This document shows, in pieces, positions 42,983 through 55,895 of a stretch of DNA of 64,000 nucleotides. The first letter of the stretch is position 1, and every line of letters starts with the position of its first letter. Position numbers and translations under genes: made by a program. Source of the DNA: Symsagittifera roscoffensis (Eukaryota; Xenacoelomorpha; Acoela; Convolutidae); assembly GCF_963678635.1 (NCBI RefSeq), contig NC_087067.1, forward strand, positions 46,738,001 to 46,802,000, in the 5' to 3' direction. The notes below the pieces were generated by a model, which saw nothing but the letters and a program-made list of their open reading frames with translations, searched no databases and was not told the origin of the DNA.

Positions 42983-45445
42983 AAAATTTTCCTGAAATTT
43001 TCATCATGGACAACAAGGAAGCGTTTTTTGCCGAGTTGGTGATAATACTAATAAGCTTAGAGAAACTGATTGTCAAAACGTTATAAGCATTTGATTTTGA
43101 AAACATAACTAGGACTAAAATCGTATCCCTGAGCAAAAATAGCAATTGCACTTGCACTGAAACAAAAAAGAAAAATGAAATGCTCAAAAGCGGGGGCTAT
43201 TGTATAAACTGGTGGCATAAGTAAATTAAATTATTGCATGTCCTTGGCACAAGATTTTTTTGACACAGCTTAGGAAAAGTAGCTTGTGGAACAATGCAAC
43301 ATACCTGTATGAATGATTCAAATTTATTTCTAATTCCTATCAACTCAACGAGTCAGATTTTTGGAAACCATGGAAAACAAAATTGTAAAAATTGTAAGTT
43401 TTGGGAACAAGGACATGCGAAAAAAAAATCAAATCAGAGTCTGGGGAAAAGGGATTTTTTTTGCCGCAGAAGTCTAAGCAATCGAACCATTTTGTAGAGT
43501 CTAATCAAAAATGAAAAGAAATCATCGCTCGGTGTATTTCACATCTAGAGAAATCACGTTTGTTTTTGTGGCTAACTTTGATGGAATAACCGCTAAAGAG
43601 TTAATACAAAGTGAAAAAGAATGGGACTTTGAGATGGGAATTTTTTTATAAATTAAGAAAAACTACGTTTTTTGGAAGAGCAAGAATGTGAAGTAGATTG
43701 TATTATTTGGCAACTATCAAAAGAAAACAGGAATGGGAAATTACTAGCAAATATCTGAAGTTGCCCAGGGACTATCACTCCAAAAATGCGGGAGGTATGT
43801 TGTACAAATATCAAAGTGCAATAAAACAGGTCAGCTCCGCAAACATACCCTTTTGCACAGTCAAAACGCCGGTTGAAGCCATAACTGTTAGTAGTGAGTC
43901 GCACATATGATTTAAGAGCCTAATCAGCAGAGTTATTTATCGCAACTACACTCTCAGTATGCGCAATAAAGTTTGTCCTAAAGCTTTTGAATTAGGTAAT
44001 GGATCCTGGATATCATATGCAGTACAACTGAAGTAGATACTTACGAACAAAATAATCAGAGTAACCGTTGAAAAATAAGCAATTTTAAAATCCTATGGTT
44101 TTGCCGATGAAGGGTTTTTCAGAGTAGAAAAATTGATAGATTGCCAGTTATCACAACTTATGAAAATTGGTAGAAAGAGAACAGCATGGAAAGAGGTCTC
44201 CTTGGGACACAACGACGATTACGCGCACGATCAATTGTGACATCTTGGAATGAAAATTATGTTACCATACAGCTGGTACTAATTTCCTTGGTAAACATAT
44301 GCTTCGGTTTTAGGCAAAAGCTAGAGAAATTGCAATCACTCTACTAAATATTTATCTTCCATGTAAAACTTTAAGATTGCTTTTGCAAATATTTTTCTCG
44401 GCAGCTCTGATGGAGGATGGGGTCATCAAAAAAACTATATTCCCGCCATCAAACATATATGAAGAAATAGTTTTTTCTATGTATTCAAGGAGAAAAACCA
44501 GAAGTAGAGTATGGAGGTAAAGAAATATGCTGGTAAGAACAACAATGTTTGGTATGGGAAACACACGTGCAAAGCACGGTAAAATAGGAGCAATCAAATA
44601 AAAATTTGTACGTTTCAAGTTAAGATACGTTTGATTGCAATTAAGGCAGAAGAAAATGGTTGAAAACACAGTGTAGTTTGCAACTCAAGATGAAAATATG
44701 TATTAATTTAGGAAAAGAACACGAGCTCTTAGACGGTGAATGCGTATAGTTTGGCCCAAACTACATGAAGTTAAAGCTGCGGTACAGCCAAACGTATACA
44801 GGGTAATTGGTGATAACATCAAATATCGCACTGTTTCTCCATTGGAATGGTTGCAACCATCAAAAGTGGTGATTCGGCCACCAATATCCTTCGGTGAAAC
44901 GCAAAGTTTCCATAATGTATATTAAGATGCCGAAAGACACTTCGATAACAGCCAGAAGCTGTGATTAACGACTTTACGACTCGGGGAAGAATTCAAAAGG
45001 TCGACAGATGAGATCGGTAAATTGAACGATAGACTCCAACTTATGTAGGGATACTTGAATGTTTACAAAAGCAAAATACGAACTCTCGAAGCAGAGTAGG
45101 ACTCCATTCTGAAGCAGAACGGAAAAATTTTCATTGAGAACCACAGGTAGCTATTAAAACTGAAAGAAATGCCTATAGGAGATAGCTGCGCAAAAAATTT
45201 GCTCTGGAAGCAATTGCAATTGTATATTGCTCAGAACCCAATCTCTGTGCATCCAGGTTTGTGCGTCATTTTGTTTTTCCATGAATTGTTGCCAGAAGAA
45301 ACGGTAGCAATGTATTTCAGAAGATTTTGTTTAATCCGTCATACAGATAAGACAGGAAGAGTAGTATACTTTAAGATGGTGGTGGAAGCAAACTTTTTTT
45401 AGAGACAGAGAAGCAAAAAAAATTAAATTCTTTAGTTTTGGAGGC
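42983..45445 (+). pseudogene. Third-ORF region (unit 2)
   Basis: Near-identical to 38401-40850; open pieces at 44740-44925 and 45169-45402. Confidence 0.35.
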
Positions 45446-46040
45446 TGTTAATTATTTTTTTGTAGCCAAGTGGACATTTGAAACTCATGATTGCTGTGCA
45501 TATAGAAAAATCAAACATAATTGACGGTGCTATTCACGAACGACTGCCATTTTATTTATTTATCCAAATTCATGCTATAAACCATAATACAGCTCAGTCG
45601 TGAATGGAAACACTCTTTTTTGAAAGAGAAACTTTGTGTAGGGAATCGGAAGTGTGTTTAGAGAAAAGAAAAGTTTACAAATTGGAATGGTTTGAAAGTT
45701 TATGATGTCTTAGAACTGTTATCATTGATTACCGATGGTGACACTAAGACAAACAACTTGCCAGGTGCTACAAATTTGTTATATACAGGTGTCAAGACTT
45801 TATGACAAGCATTTAGAAACAAAGTTGAGAAAAACCGTAATCTTGCTCAACTAATTTCACCAATATTAAGAGGAAATCAGTGAAACCCGGGAATATCATT
45901 AAAAGTTCGAATCTTCAGAGACCAAGAGAAATTAGTAGTTGAAAGCGAAAATTAACTTAGAAAAATGTAAATCAAATCAATTTTATGTAAGTTTTTGTAA
46001 CTACTTCAAGGTAAAATTTTGAGAGAAAAAAATTAAAATT

Positions 46041-46680
46041 TGATTTGGATTGCTTCCTAGATAGCAGTTTCACGGCCACTCGCTGTGATACACGCGTCAC
46101 ATTACAGATTTTTGTCCTCATCAGATCTAGATGACTCAGTCTTTAGCAGCTTCCTTTGAAACTTATGTACTGCTAGGTCCAAAGAAAATGTTCTCGAGAT
46201 CCTAAACATCACAAAGTCCGGTATTGGATAGTTTGTGGACACTTTCTGGAAAATTTTACTCTGTAAACAAAATTTCGGCTTTTTTGATGAATAGTAAATA
46301 GCCACGCACAACTAAGATAATTTAGTCTGCCTTTTTTCTGAGCTTTTTAGTAGGCAGAAGTACTGTGGTCAATGCTTTGCAGGCCACGAGTGAAAAAATT
46401 CACAATGAACAAAGCAAAATTTTTCTCACTCACCTATCTTCTATTTCTGAATCTGAAGCGCAAACTTATCTTTTGTGTTCAGCTTTTTTTCTTCCCTCTT
46501 GTTTGCTATGGTTTCTGTTGGTTGTCAGGTTTATTGCTAATTAGCCCTGACAGTATTTGTCTGTGAGTCAACAGCAATGGCACAGGCTTCAGCTCTAGTT
46601 CTGCATATGGTGTATTTGCACTTTGTACTTGGGTTGTTCTAGATGGTTCTGTTTGCTCTGTTCTGATTGCACGCTGCACA
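46041..46680 (+). repeat. LTR-like block (unit 2)
   Basis: TGATTTGG to GCTGCACA, same flanks as in unit 1, with a 4-bp insertion (near 46381) relative to it. Confidence 0.4.
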
Positions 46681-46770
46681 TAGTGGTTTAAAAGTTTTTT
46701 TTTCTAAATCAAAAATGGTGGATTTTTTTAATCGTTTTTGGTGGATTACTTTATTAGACTGAACTTAAAC

Positions 46771-47001
46771 ATGAGAGGAGCGGCAACATTGACGTACCTT
46801 GAGCGACAATGGTTGAGTTTCCAAGATGAATTGAAGAGGCGTTCATTTTCAAGGAAAAGCAAAAAGAAAGGGAGGGAGAGGGAGAGAATTGTTTGGTTAC
46901 AGGTTTTGTTATCCGGCATCGAATTGTTTAAATCCTGAAACGATTCCTGGAAACCCCAGGTCTAAGCTTTACGGGCAGTTGAAAAATGATGTTCATGCAG
47001 A
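46771..47001 (+). pseudogene. Gag N-terminal stub (unit 2)
   Basis: Same MRGAATLTYLERQWLSFQDE start and the same seam to the integrase end. Confidence 0.48.
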
Positions 47002-47164
47002 GACAAAATACAGCCCATATTACTTGATTTTTGGTCGACTTCGTCCTTGCCAATAGAGTAGGTGCATGGAAAAACTCAGAACAAAGTCTTTGCAACGCCA
47101 AATTATTACATGAAAAACCCAAAGAAGGAACAATGAACCAGCCACAAATTGGTTCACAATACTT

Positions 47165-49099
47165 TCAAATTAAAAGCTGATGTAAATACGTTTTAACGGG
47201 CATTCGGAAGAATGAATTTTGAAAATAGGAAAGCCATGAAAAAGATCGTGGGGGATTTAGAAAAAAGCGGCCAAGTTGAACCAACTCGCTTAGATTGGGC
47301 AGCCACATGATTACTCGTTAAGAAACATGACGGATCCACAGATTTGTAATTAAATGTAGAGAATTGAACTATAGGATCGAAAAAAACAAGCTGGCCCCTA
47401 CAAATGAGAAGTGATGTCATTGATTTATTGAACGGCAACGTGGATTTAAAAAGGAGTTGATTTTAAGCTGACTATCATACAAAATTGAGTTGGTGTACTT
47501 AGACTTTTTAAAACAAAATAAAAAAAATTCTTGGAAAAATTATGTCGAACAACGGCGTCGAAGTTGATCGCAAAAATTAACAATTTTAAGCACATAAAAA
47601 AGCCTCATAATAACAACCGCGGCGGTATTAGGACTCATTGGAATCTTCCAGAAAATTTTGAAGAGTTGGGAAAGACAGCTGACACACTTTACAAATTCCT
47701 TAACCAGAGCCAATAGTTCTTTTATGATGGAGCTTGCAAAACTGCATTGAAAGAGCTGAAAGAAAAACGGCAGCAAGCAGTAAAACTGGGTTACCCGATT
47801 CATGAAGATATGTGTTCCTATAACAAACTCTTCATAAACTGGGATTGGGCCATTTTCACCCAAAACAGCAAGACTAGGATTGAGTCATTGCGTACACCAG
47901 CAAAAAAAAACTGAACAAAGGATAACGGAATTAGTCCGCAACCAAGAGAGAATAATATGCAGTTTTTCATTTCCGAAACTTTTCGTTGGGAGGAAAACTC
48001 TAAACAATTACGGATCACAGGGCCATAACATGGCTGTATAGATTCAAGAAGCAGGACGGTAGGATAGCTAGATGGTTGGAAAAACTAGGGCAGTTCAAAT
48101 TGGAAATCAAGCAAGAGGCGGCAAAAAAATTTACTCATGATGACTGCCTATCAAAAATCAAAATATTATTGATGAAGTGTTTATCGAAACAGGTAAAACA
48201 ACAGATATTCGGAGCAATATCTGAATAAAAGCGCTGGAAACTCCTAATTTGGATTTGCAGACAGAACAACTTGATCAAAAAAAAGAACAGAGCAGGGTGT
48301 ACAACAAAGAGGGACCGGAGAGCAAGCAAAAGAGTGTCTCCTCAATGAGTTTATGAAAATTTTAGATCAACTCTGAAAATTTGATTTCCGAAAACAAACT
48401 ACTGAAAAAAAAAGAAACTGCCGAAGGAACAGTACCTCGTAGTTCAAATTGTAGTGACTCTAACCGTCATGAAGGAAAAGCTCATTTTGTTACAACGAGT
48501 CTTTTGGACGTTTTCGTTACAAAAAAACTTTCAACGAAATCAGGAAAATCTTTACAGGCCTGGACTGAGCAAAGATTTTCAAAATTGGGCTAAAAACTGT
48601 AAAAAACAGTACAGCTAAAAAGTAACCTGACCAAAAGACAAGTGCTTCAACTGCAGACATGGAAGCCCAGACATCCATTTCAGCAGCTAGAAAAGAACAT
48701 CAAAGCACCGTTACCGAAATCAGAAGGTTTCAAAAAACTTATTCTGATTCAAGATCATTTTTAAAAGTTGTACGAGGGAGTACCATTACAAAACCCAGAA
48801 GCAAATACAGTAGCTAAGGCTTTGTTCGGAAATTTGATTTCAAGGATTGGCTGCCCAGCAAATCTGCACACCGGTAACGGATCCAGATTCTTGTCACAAG
48901 TTTTCAAAAACTTAAGTTCCGAACCGGGCTTCTATAAAACTAGCACAACATCATATCACCCTCAAGAAAGCGCATTGATTGAAATAACTAACAAATTAGT
49001 TGAAGAAACTTTGTCTTAGTATCTTATAGAAAATCACAACGAATTGGCTAAATATCTTGAAACAGTTATGATGGCATATAAATATCAAGTTCAAGCAGT
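47165..49099 (+). pseudogene. RT, RNase H and integrase remnant (unit 2)
   Basis: RT with KKIVGDLEKSGQVEPTR, the missing motifs A/B and YLDF (about 47490). Then the thumb, an RNase H end (about 48000-48110), the tether, and an integrase core open at 48768-49019: YEGVPLQNPEANTVAKALFG, then HTGNGSRFLSQVF, then SYHPQESALIEITNK. The second catalytic Asp (HTDNG in the family) is Gly here. Confidence 0.75.
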
Positions 49100-49675
49100 G
49101 ACAAAACAGAGCCCATATCACTTGATTTTTGGTCGACCTCGTCCTTGCCAATAGAGTGCATGCATGGAAAAACACAAAATAAAGCTATTTTTAACCCTAT
49201 CCTCAGCGAGAGAGAGACAGAGAAGCTAAAATCGATCTAATATGGACCTAACATAATCAAAATAATTGTAATTGATCTAAATTTTGTGATTGAGACAAAA
49301 ATCTGAAAAACAGTAAGAAATTCATTTTGATATGATCAATTCACTAGCCCATCGGAGGTATTGGTTATTGGAGAACCGATTGCTACATTAATATTTGTAG
49401 AAGATCAACCTAGTAGTCCCACTAACCAACCAAGGAGAACTTTAGGAAGTAAGTCATCGTCCACTTTAGCAAGAAAAAATAGTGGAAAAAAATCAGAATC
49501 TAAAGCAGCTAGTTCTGTAAGGGTTGCTAATAAGGAATCATTGATTGGAATGGGAGGTATTCAACGATATAAGAGTAGACAGTCAAGTGAACGGTCACCC
49601 GCTAAACAATTCTGGGATTATTTGTTTTATGATGACTCTGATGATGATAATGGTCATAATATTGCTTTTAAGTAA
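49100..49675 (+). pseudogene. Integrase C-terminus and Pol tail (unit 3)
   Basis: Tail open 104 codons from 49361, with several substitutions relative to unit 2. Confidence 0.58.
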
Positions 49676-51960
49676 AAAAATTTCCTGAAATTTTCATCAT
49701 GGACAACAAGGAAGCGTTTTTTGCCGAGTTGTTGATAATACTAATAAGCTTAGAGAAACTGATTGTCAAAACGTTATAAGCACTTGATTTTGAAAACATA
49801 ACTAGGACTGAAATTGTATCCCTGCGCAAAAAAAAGCAATTGCACTTGCACTGAAACAAAAAAAAATCTGAAATGCTCAAACGCGGGGAGCTATTGTATA
49901 AACTGGTGGCATAAGTAATATTAAATTATTGCATGTCCTTGGCCCAAGATTTTTTTGACACAGCTTAGGAAAAGTAGCTTGTGGAAAAATGCAACATACC
50001 TGCATGAATGATTCAAACTTATTTCTAATTCCTTTCAACTCAGTGAATCAAATTGTTGGAAACCATGAAAACAAAATTGTAAAAATTCTAAGTTTTGGGA
50101 ACAAGGACATGCGAAAAAAAATCAAATCAGAGTCTGGGGAAAAAAGATTTTTTTTTTGCCGTAGAAGTCTAAGCAATCGAACCATTTTGTAGAGTCTAAT
50201 CAAAAATGAAAAGAAATCATCGCTCGGTGTATTTCACATCTAGAGAAATCACGTTTGTTTTTGTGGCAAACTTTGATGGAATAACCGCTAAAGAGTTAAT
50301 ACAAAGTGAAAAAGAATGGGACTTTGAGATGGGAATTTTTTTTATAAATTAAGAAAAACTACGTTTTTTGGAAGAGCAAGAATGTGAAACAGATTGTATT
50401 ATTTGGCAATTATCAAAAGAAAACAGGAATGAGAAATTACTAACAAAGATCTGAAGTTGCCCAAGGATTATCACTCCAAAAATGCGGGAGGTATGTTGTA
50501 CAAACATCAAAGTGCAATAAAACAGGTCAGCTCCGCAAACATACCCTTTTGCACAGTCAAAACGCCGGTTGAAGCCATAACTGTTAGTAGTGAGTCGCAC
50601 ATATGATTTAAGAGCCTAATCAGCAGAGTAATTTATCGCAACTACACTCTCAGTATGCGCAATAAAGTTTGTCCTAAAGCTTTTGAATTAGGTAATGGAT
50701 CCTGGATATCATATGCAGTACAACTGAAGTAGATACCTACGAACAAAAGAATCAGAGTAACCGTTGAAAAATAAGCAATTTTAAAATCCTATGGTTTTGC
50801 CGATCAAGGGTTTTTCAGAGTAGAAAAATTGATAGATTGCCAGTTATCACAACTTATGAAAATTAGTAGAAAGAGAACAGCATGGAAAGAGGTCTCCTTG
50901 GGACACAACGACGATTACGCGCACGATCAATTGTGACATCTTGGAATGAAAATTATGTTACCATACAGCTGGTACTAATTTCCTTGGTAAACATATGCTT
51001 CGGTTTTAGGCAAAAGCTAGAGAAAATGCAATCACTCTACTAAATATTTATCTTCCATGTAAAACTTTAAGATTGCTTTTGCAAAAATTTTTCTCGGCAG
51101 CTCTGATGGAAGATGGGGTCATCAAAAACTAAATTCCAGCCATCAAACATATATGAAGAAATAGTTTTTTCTATGCATTCAAGGAGAAAAACCAAAAGTA
51201 GAGTATGGAGGTAAAGAAATATGCCGGTAAGAACAACAATGTTTGGTATGGGAAACACACGTGCAAAGCACGGTAAAATAGGAGCAATCAATTAAAAATC
51301 AGAAAATAGTCCAGGTAAGCTGCAAAAATTTGTACCTTTCAAGTTAAGATACGTTTGATTGCGATTAAGGCAGAAGAAAATGGTTGAAAACACAGTGTTT
51401 TCAGTGGAGTTGAAACAAAAAAGAAAAACCCAGTGTAGTTTGCAACTCAAGATGAAAATATGTATTAACTTAGGTAACGGACACGAGCCCTTAGACGGTG
51501 AATTTGTATAGTTTGGCCCAAACTACATGAAGTTAAAGCTGCGGTACTGCCAAACGTATACAGGGTAATTGGTGATAACATCAAATATCGCACTGTTTCT
51601 CCATTGCAATGGTTGCAACCATCAAAAGTGGTGATTCGGCCACCAATATCCTTCGGTGAAACGCAAAGTTTCCATAATGTATATTAAGATGCCGAAAGAC
51701 ACTTCGATAACAGCCAGAAGCTGTGATTAACGACTTTACGACTCGGGGAAGAATTCAAAAGACCGACAGATGAGATCGGTAAATTGAACGATAGACTCCA
51801 ACTTATGTAGGGATACTTGAATGTTTACAAAAGCAAAATACGAACTCTCGAAGCAGAGTGGGACTCCATTCTGAAGCAGAACGGAAGAGTTTTCATTGAG
51901 AACCACAGGTAGCTATTAAAAACTGAAAGAAATGCCTATAGGAGATAGCTGCGCAAAAAA
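49676..51960 (+). pseudogene. Third-ORF region, truncated (unit 3)
   Basis: Homologous to 38401-40610. The end is removed by the unit-3 deletion. Confidence 0.33.
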
Positions 51961-52289
51961 AGAAACGTTTACAAATTGAATTTGTTTGAAAGTTTACGAT
52001 GTCTTAGAGCCAGGTGCTAGAAATTTGTTATATACAGGTGTCAAGACTTTGTGACAAGCATTTAGAAACAAAGTTGAGAAAAACCGTAATCTTGCTCAAC
52101 TAATTTCACCAATATTAAGAGGAAATCAGTGAAACCCGGGAATATCATTAAAAGTTCGAATCTTCAGAGACCAGTAGAAATTAGTAGTTGAAAGCGAAAG
52201 CTAACTTAAAAAAATATAAATCAAATCAATTTTATGTAAGTTTTTGAAACTACTTCAAGGTAAAATTTTGAGAGAAAAAAATTTAAATT

Positions 52290-52930
52290 TGAATTGGGTT
52301 GCTTCCTAGATAGCAGTTTCACAGACACTCGCTGTGATACACGCGTCACATTACAGATTTTTGTCCTCATCAGATCTAGATGACTCAGTCTTTAGCAGCT
52401 TCCTTTGAAACTTATGTACTGCTAGGTCCAAAGAAATTGTTCTCGAGGATCCTAAACATCACAAAGTCCGGTATTGGATAGTTTGTGGACACTTTCTGAA
52501 AAATTTTACTCTGTAAACAAAATTTCGGCTTTTTTGATGAATAGTAAATAGCCACGCACAACTAAGATAATTTAGTCTGTCTTTTTTCTGAGCTTTTTAG
52601 TAGGCAGAAGTACTCTGGTCAATGCTTTGCAGGCCACGAGTGAAAAAATTCACAATGAACAGAGCAAAATTTTTCTCACTCACCTATCTTCTATTTCTGA
52701 ATCTGAAGCGCACACTTATCTTTTGTGTTCAGCTTTTTTTCTTCCCTCTTGTTTGCTATGGTTTCTGTTGGTTGTCCGATTTATTGCTAATTAGCCCTGA
52801 CAGTCTTTGTCTGTGAGTCAACAGCAATGGCAGAGACTTCGGCTCTAGTTCTGCACATGGTGTATTTGCACTTTGTACTTGGGTTGTTCTAGATGATTCT
52901 GTTTGCTCTGTTCTGATTGCACGCTGCACA
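52290..52930 (+). repeat. LTR-like block (unit 3)
   Basis: TGAATTGG to GCTGCACA, then TAGTGG. Confidence 0.38.
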
Positions 52931-53019
52931 TAGTGGTTAAAATGTTTTTTTTCTAAATCAAAAATGGTGGATTTTTTTAATCGTTTTTGGTGGATTACTT
53001 TATTAGACTGAACTTAAAC

Positions 53020-53250
53020 ATGAGAGGAGCGGCAACATTGACGTACCTTGAGCGACAATGGTTGAGTTTCCAAGATGAATTGAAGAGGCGTTCATTTTCA
53101 AGGAAAAGCAAAAACAAAGGGAGGGAGAGGGAGAGAATTGTTTGGTTACAGGTTTTGTTATCCGGCATCGAATTGTTTAAATCCTGAAACGATTCCTGGA
53201 AACCCCGGGTCCAAGCTTTACGGGCAGTTGAAAAATGATGTTCATGCAGA
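53020..53250 (+). pseudogene. Gag N-terminal stub (unit 3)
   Basis: Same start and seam as units 1 and 2, with one Lys to Asn change. Confidence 0.46.
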
Positions 53251-53414
53251 GACAAAATACAGCCCATATTACTTGATTTTTGGTCGACTTCGTCCTTGCC
53301 AATAGAGTAGGTGCATGGAAAAACTCAGAACAAAGTCTTTGCAACGCCAAATTATTACATGAAAAACCCAAAGAAGGAACAATGAACCAGTCACAAATTG
53401 GTTCACAATACTTT

Positions 53415-55319
53415 CAAATTAAAAGCTGATGTAAATACGTTTTAACGGGCATTCGGAAGAATGAATTTTGAAAATAGGAAAGCCATGAAAAAGATCGTGG
53501 GGGATTTAGAAAAAAGCGGCCAAGTTGAACCAACTCGCTTAGATTGGGCAGCCACATGATTACTCGTTAAGAAATATGACGGATCCACAGATTTGTAATT
53601 AAATGAAGAGAATTGAACTATAGGATCGAAAAAAACAAGCTGGCCCCTACAAATGAGAAGTGATGTCATTGATTTATTGAACGGCAACGTGGATTTAAAA
53701 AGGAGTTAATTTTAAGCTGACTATCATACAAAATTGCGTTGGAGTACTTAGACTTTTTAAAACAAAATTAAAAAATATTTCTTGGAAAAAACATGTCGAA
53801 CAACGATTTTAAGCACATAAAAAAGCCTCATAATAACAACCGCGGCGGTATTAGGACTCATTGGAATCTTCCAGAAAATTTTGAAGAGTTTGGAAAGACA
53901 GCTGACACACTTTAAAAGTTCCTTAACCAGAGCCAATAGTTCTTTTATGATGATGCTTGCAAAACTGCATTGAAAGAGCTGAAAGAAAAACTGCAGCAAG
54001 CAGTAAAACTGGGTTACCCGATTCATGAAGATATGTGTCCGTATAACAAACTCTTCATAAACTGGGATTGGGCTAATTTCACCCAAAACAGCAAGACTAG
54101 GATTGAGTCATTGCGTACGCCAGCAAAAAAAACTGAACAAAGGATAACGGATTTAGTCCGCAACCTAGAGAGAATTATATGCAATTTTACCTTTCCGAAA
54201 TTTTTCGTTGGGAGGAAAACTCTAAACCATTACGGATCACAGGGCCATAACATAGCTGTATAGATTCAAGAAGCAGGACGGTAGGATAGCTAGATGATTG
54301 GAAATACTGAGGCAGTTCAAATTGGAAATCAAGCAAGAGGCGGCAAAGAAATTTACTCATGATGACTGCCTATCAAAAATCAAACTACTTTTGATGAAGT
54401 GATTATCGAAACAGTTAAAACAAGAGATATTTGGAGCAATATCTGAGAAAAAGCGCTGAAAACTCCTAATTGGATTTGCAGACAGAACAACTTGATCAAA
54501 AAAAAAGAACAGAGCCGGGTGTACAACAAAGAGGGACCGGAGAGCAAGAAAAAGAGTGTCTCCTCAATGAGTTTATAAAAATTTTAGATCAACTCTGAAA
54601 ATTTGATTTCCGAAAACGAACTACTGAAAAAAAAGAAACTGCCGAAGGAACAGTACCTCGTAGTTCAAATTGTAGTGACTCTAACCTTCATGAAGGAAAA
54701 GCTCATTTTGTTACAACGAGTCTTTTGGACGTTTTCGTTACGAAAAAACTTTCAACGAAATCAGGAAAATCTTTACAGGCCTGGACTGAGCAAAAATTTT
54801 CAAAATTGGGCTAAAAACTGTAAAAAAAAGTACAACTAAAAATAACCTGACAAAAAAACAAGTGCTTCAACTGCAGACATGGAAGCCCAGATATCCATTT
54901 CAGCAGCTAGAAAAGAACATCAACGCACTGTTACCGAAATCAGAAGGTTTCAAAAAACTTATTGTGATTCAAGATCATTTTTAAAAGTTGTACGAGGGAG
55001 TACCATTACAAAACCCAGAAGCAAATACAGTAGCTAAGGCTTTGTTCGGAAATTTGATTTCAGGGATTGGCTGCCCAGCAAATATGCACACCGGCAACGG
55101 ATCCAGATTCTTGTCACAAGTTTTCAAAAACTTAAGTTCCGAACCGGGCTTCTATAAAACTAGCACAACATCATATCATCCTCAAGAAAGCGCATTGATT
55201 GAAATAACTAAAAAATTAGTTGAAGAAACTTTGTCTTAGTATCTTATAGAAAATCACAACGATTTGGCTAAATATCTTGAAACAGTTATGATGGCATTTA
55301 AATATCAAGTTCAAGCAGT
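53415..55319 (+). pseudogene. RT, RNase H and integrase remnant (unit 3)
   Basis: As in unit 2, with an extra deletion in the RT thumb (near 53806). The integrase core is open at 54988-55239 and again carries HTGNG for HTDNG. Confidence 0.73.
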
Positions 55320-55895
55320 GACAAAATAGAGCCCATATCACTTGATTTTTGGTCAACCTCGTCCTTGCCAATAGAGTGCATGCATGGAAAAACACAAAAT
55401 AAAGCTATTTTAACCCTATCCTCAGCGAGAGAGAGACAGAGAAGCTAAAATCGATCTAATATGGACCTAACATAATCAAAATAATTGTAATTGATCTCAA
55501 TTTTGTGATTGAGACAAAAATCTGAAAAACAGTAAGAAATTCATTTTGATATGATCAATTCACTAGCCCATCGGAGGTATTGGTTATTGGAGAACCGATT
55601 GCTACATTAATATTTGTAGAAGATCAACCTAGTAGTCCCACTAACTAACCAAGGAGAACTTTAGGAAGTAAGTCATCGTCCACTTTACCAAGAAAAAATA
55701 GCGGAAAAAAAATCAGAATCTAAAGCAGCTAGTTCTGTAAGGGTTGCTAATAAGGAATCATTGATTGGAATGGGAGGTATTCAACGATATAAGAGTAGAC
55801 AGTCAAGTGAACGGTCACCCGCTAAACAATTCTGGGATTATTTGTTTTATGATGACTCTGATGATGATAATGGTCATAATATTGCTTTTAAGTAA
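55320..55895 (+). pseudogene. Integrase C-terminus and Pol tail (unit 4)
   Basis: Tail broken by a stop near 55645 and an extra A in an A-run near 55710. Confidence 0.52.

Larger units (their letters stand above)
42403..49099 (+). repeat. Right-hand array unit 2 (with RT-IN insert)
   Basis: The 4.6-kb core (42403-47001) is near-identical to unit 1. At the integrase-end seam (47002) it continues into a 2.1-kb RT-RNaseH-integrase segment instead of the next core. Period to unit 3 is 6,697 bp. Confidence 0.85.
49100..55319 (+). repeat. Right-hand array unit 3 (with RT-IN insert)
   Basis: Same plan as unit 2, period 6,220 bp. Its core is 450 bp shorter because of a deletion near 51957 that removes the piece equivalent to 40575-41050. 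It also carries a 60-bp stretch near 51300 and another near 51405 that are absent from units 1 and 2. Confidence 0.82.
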
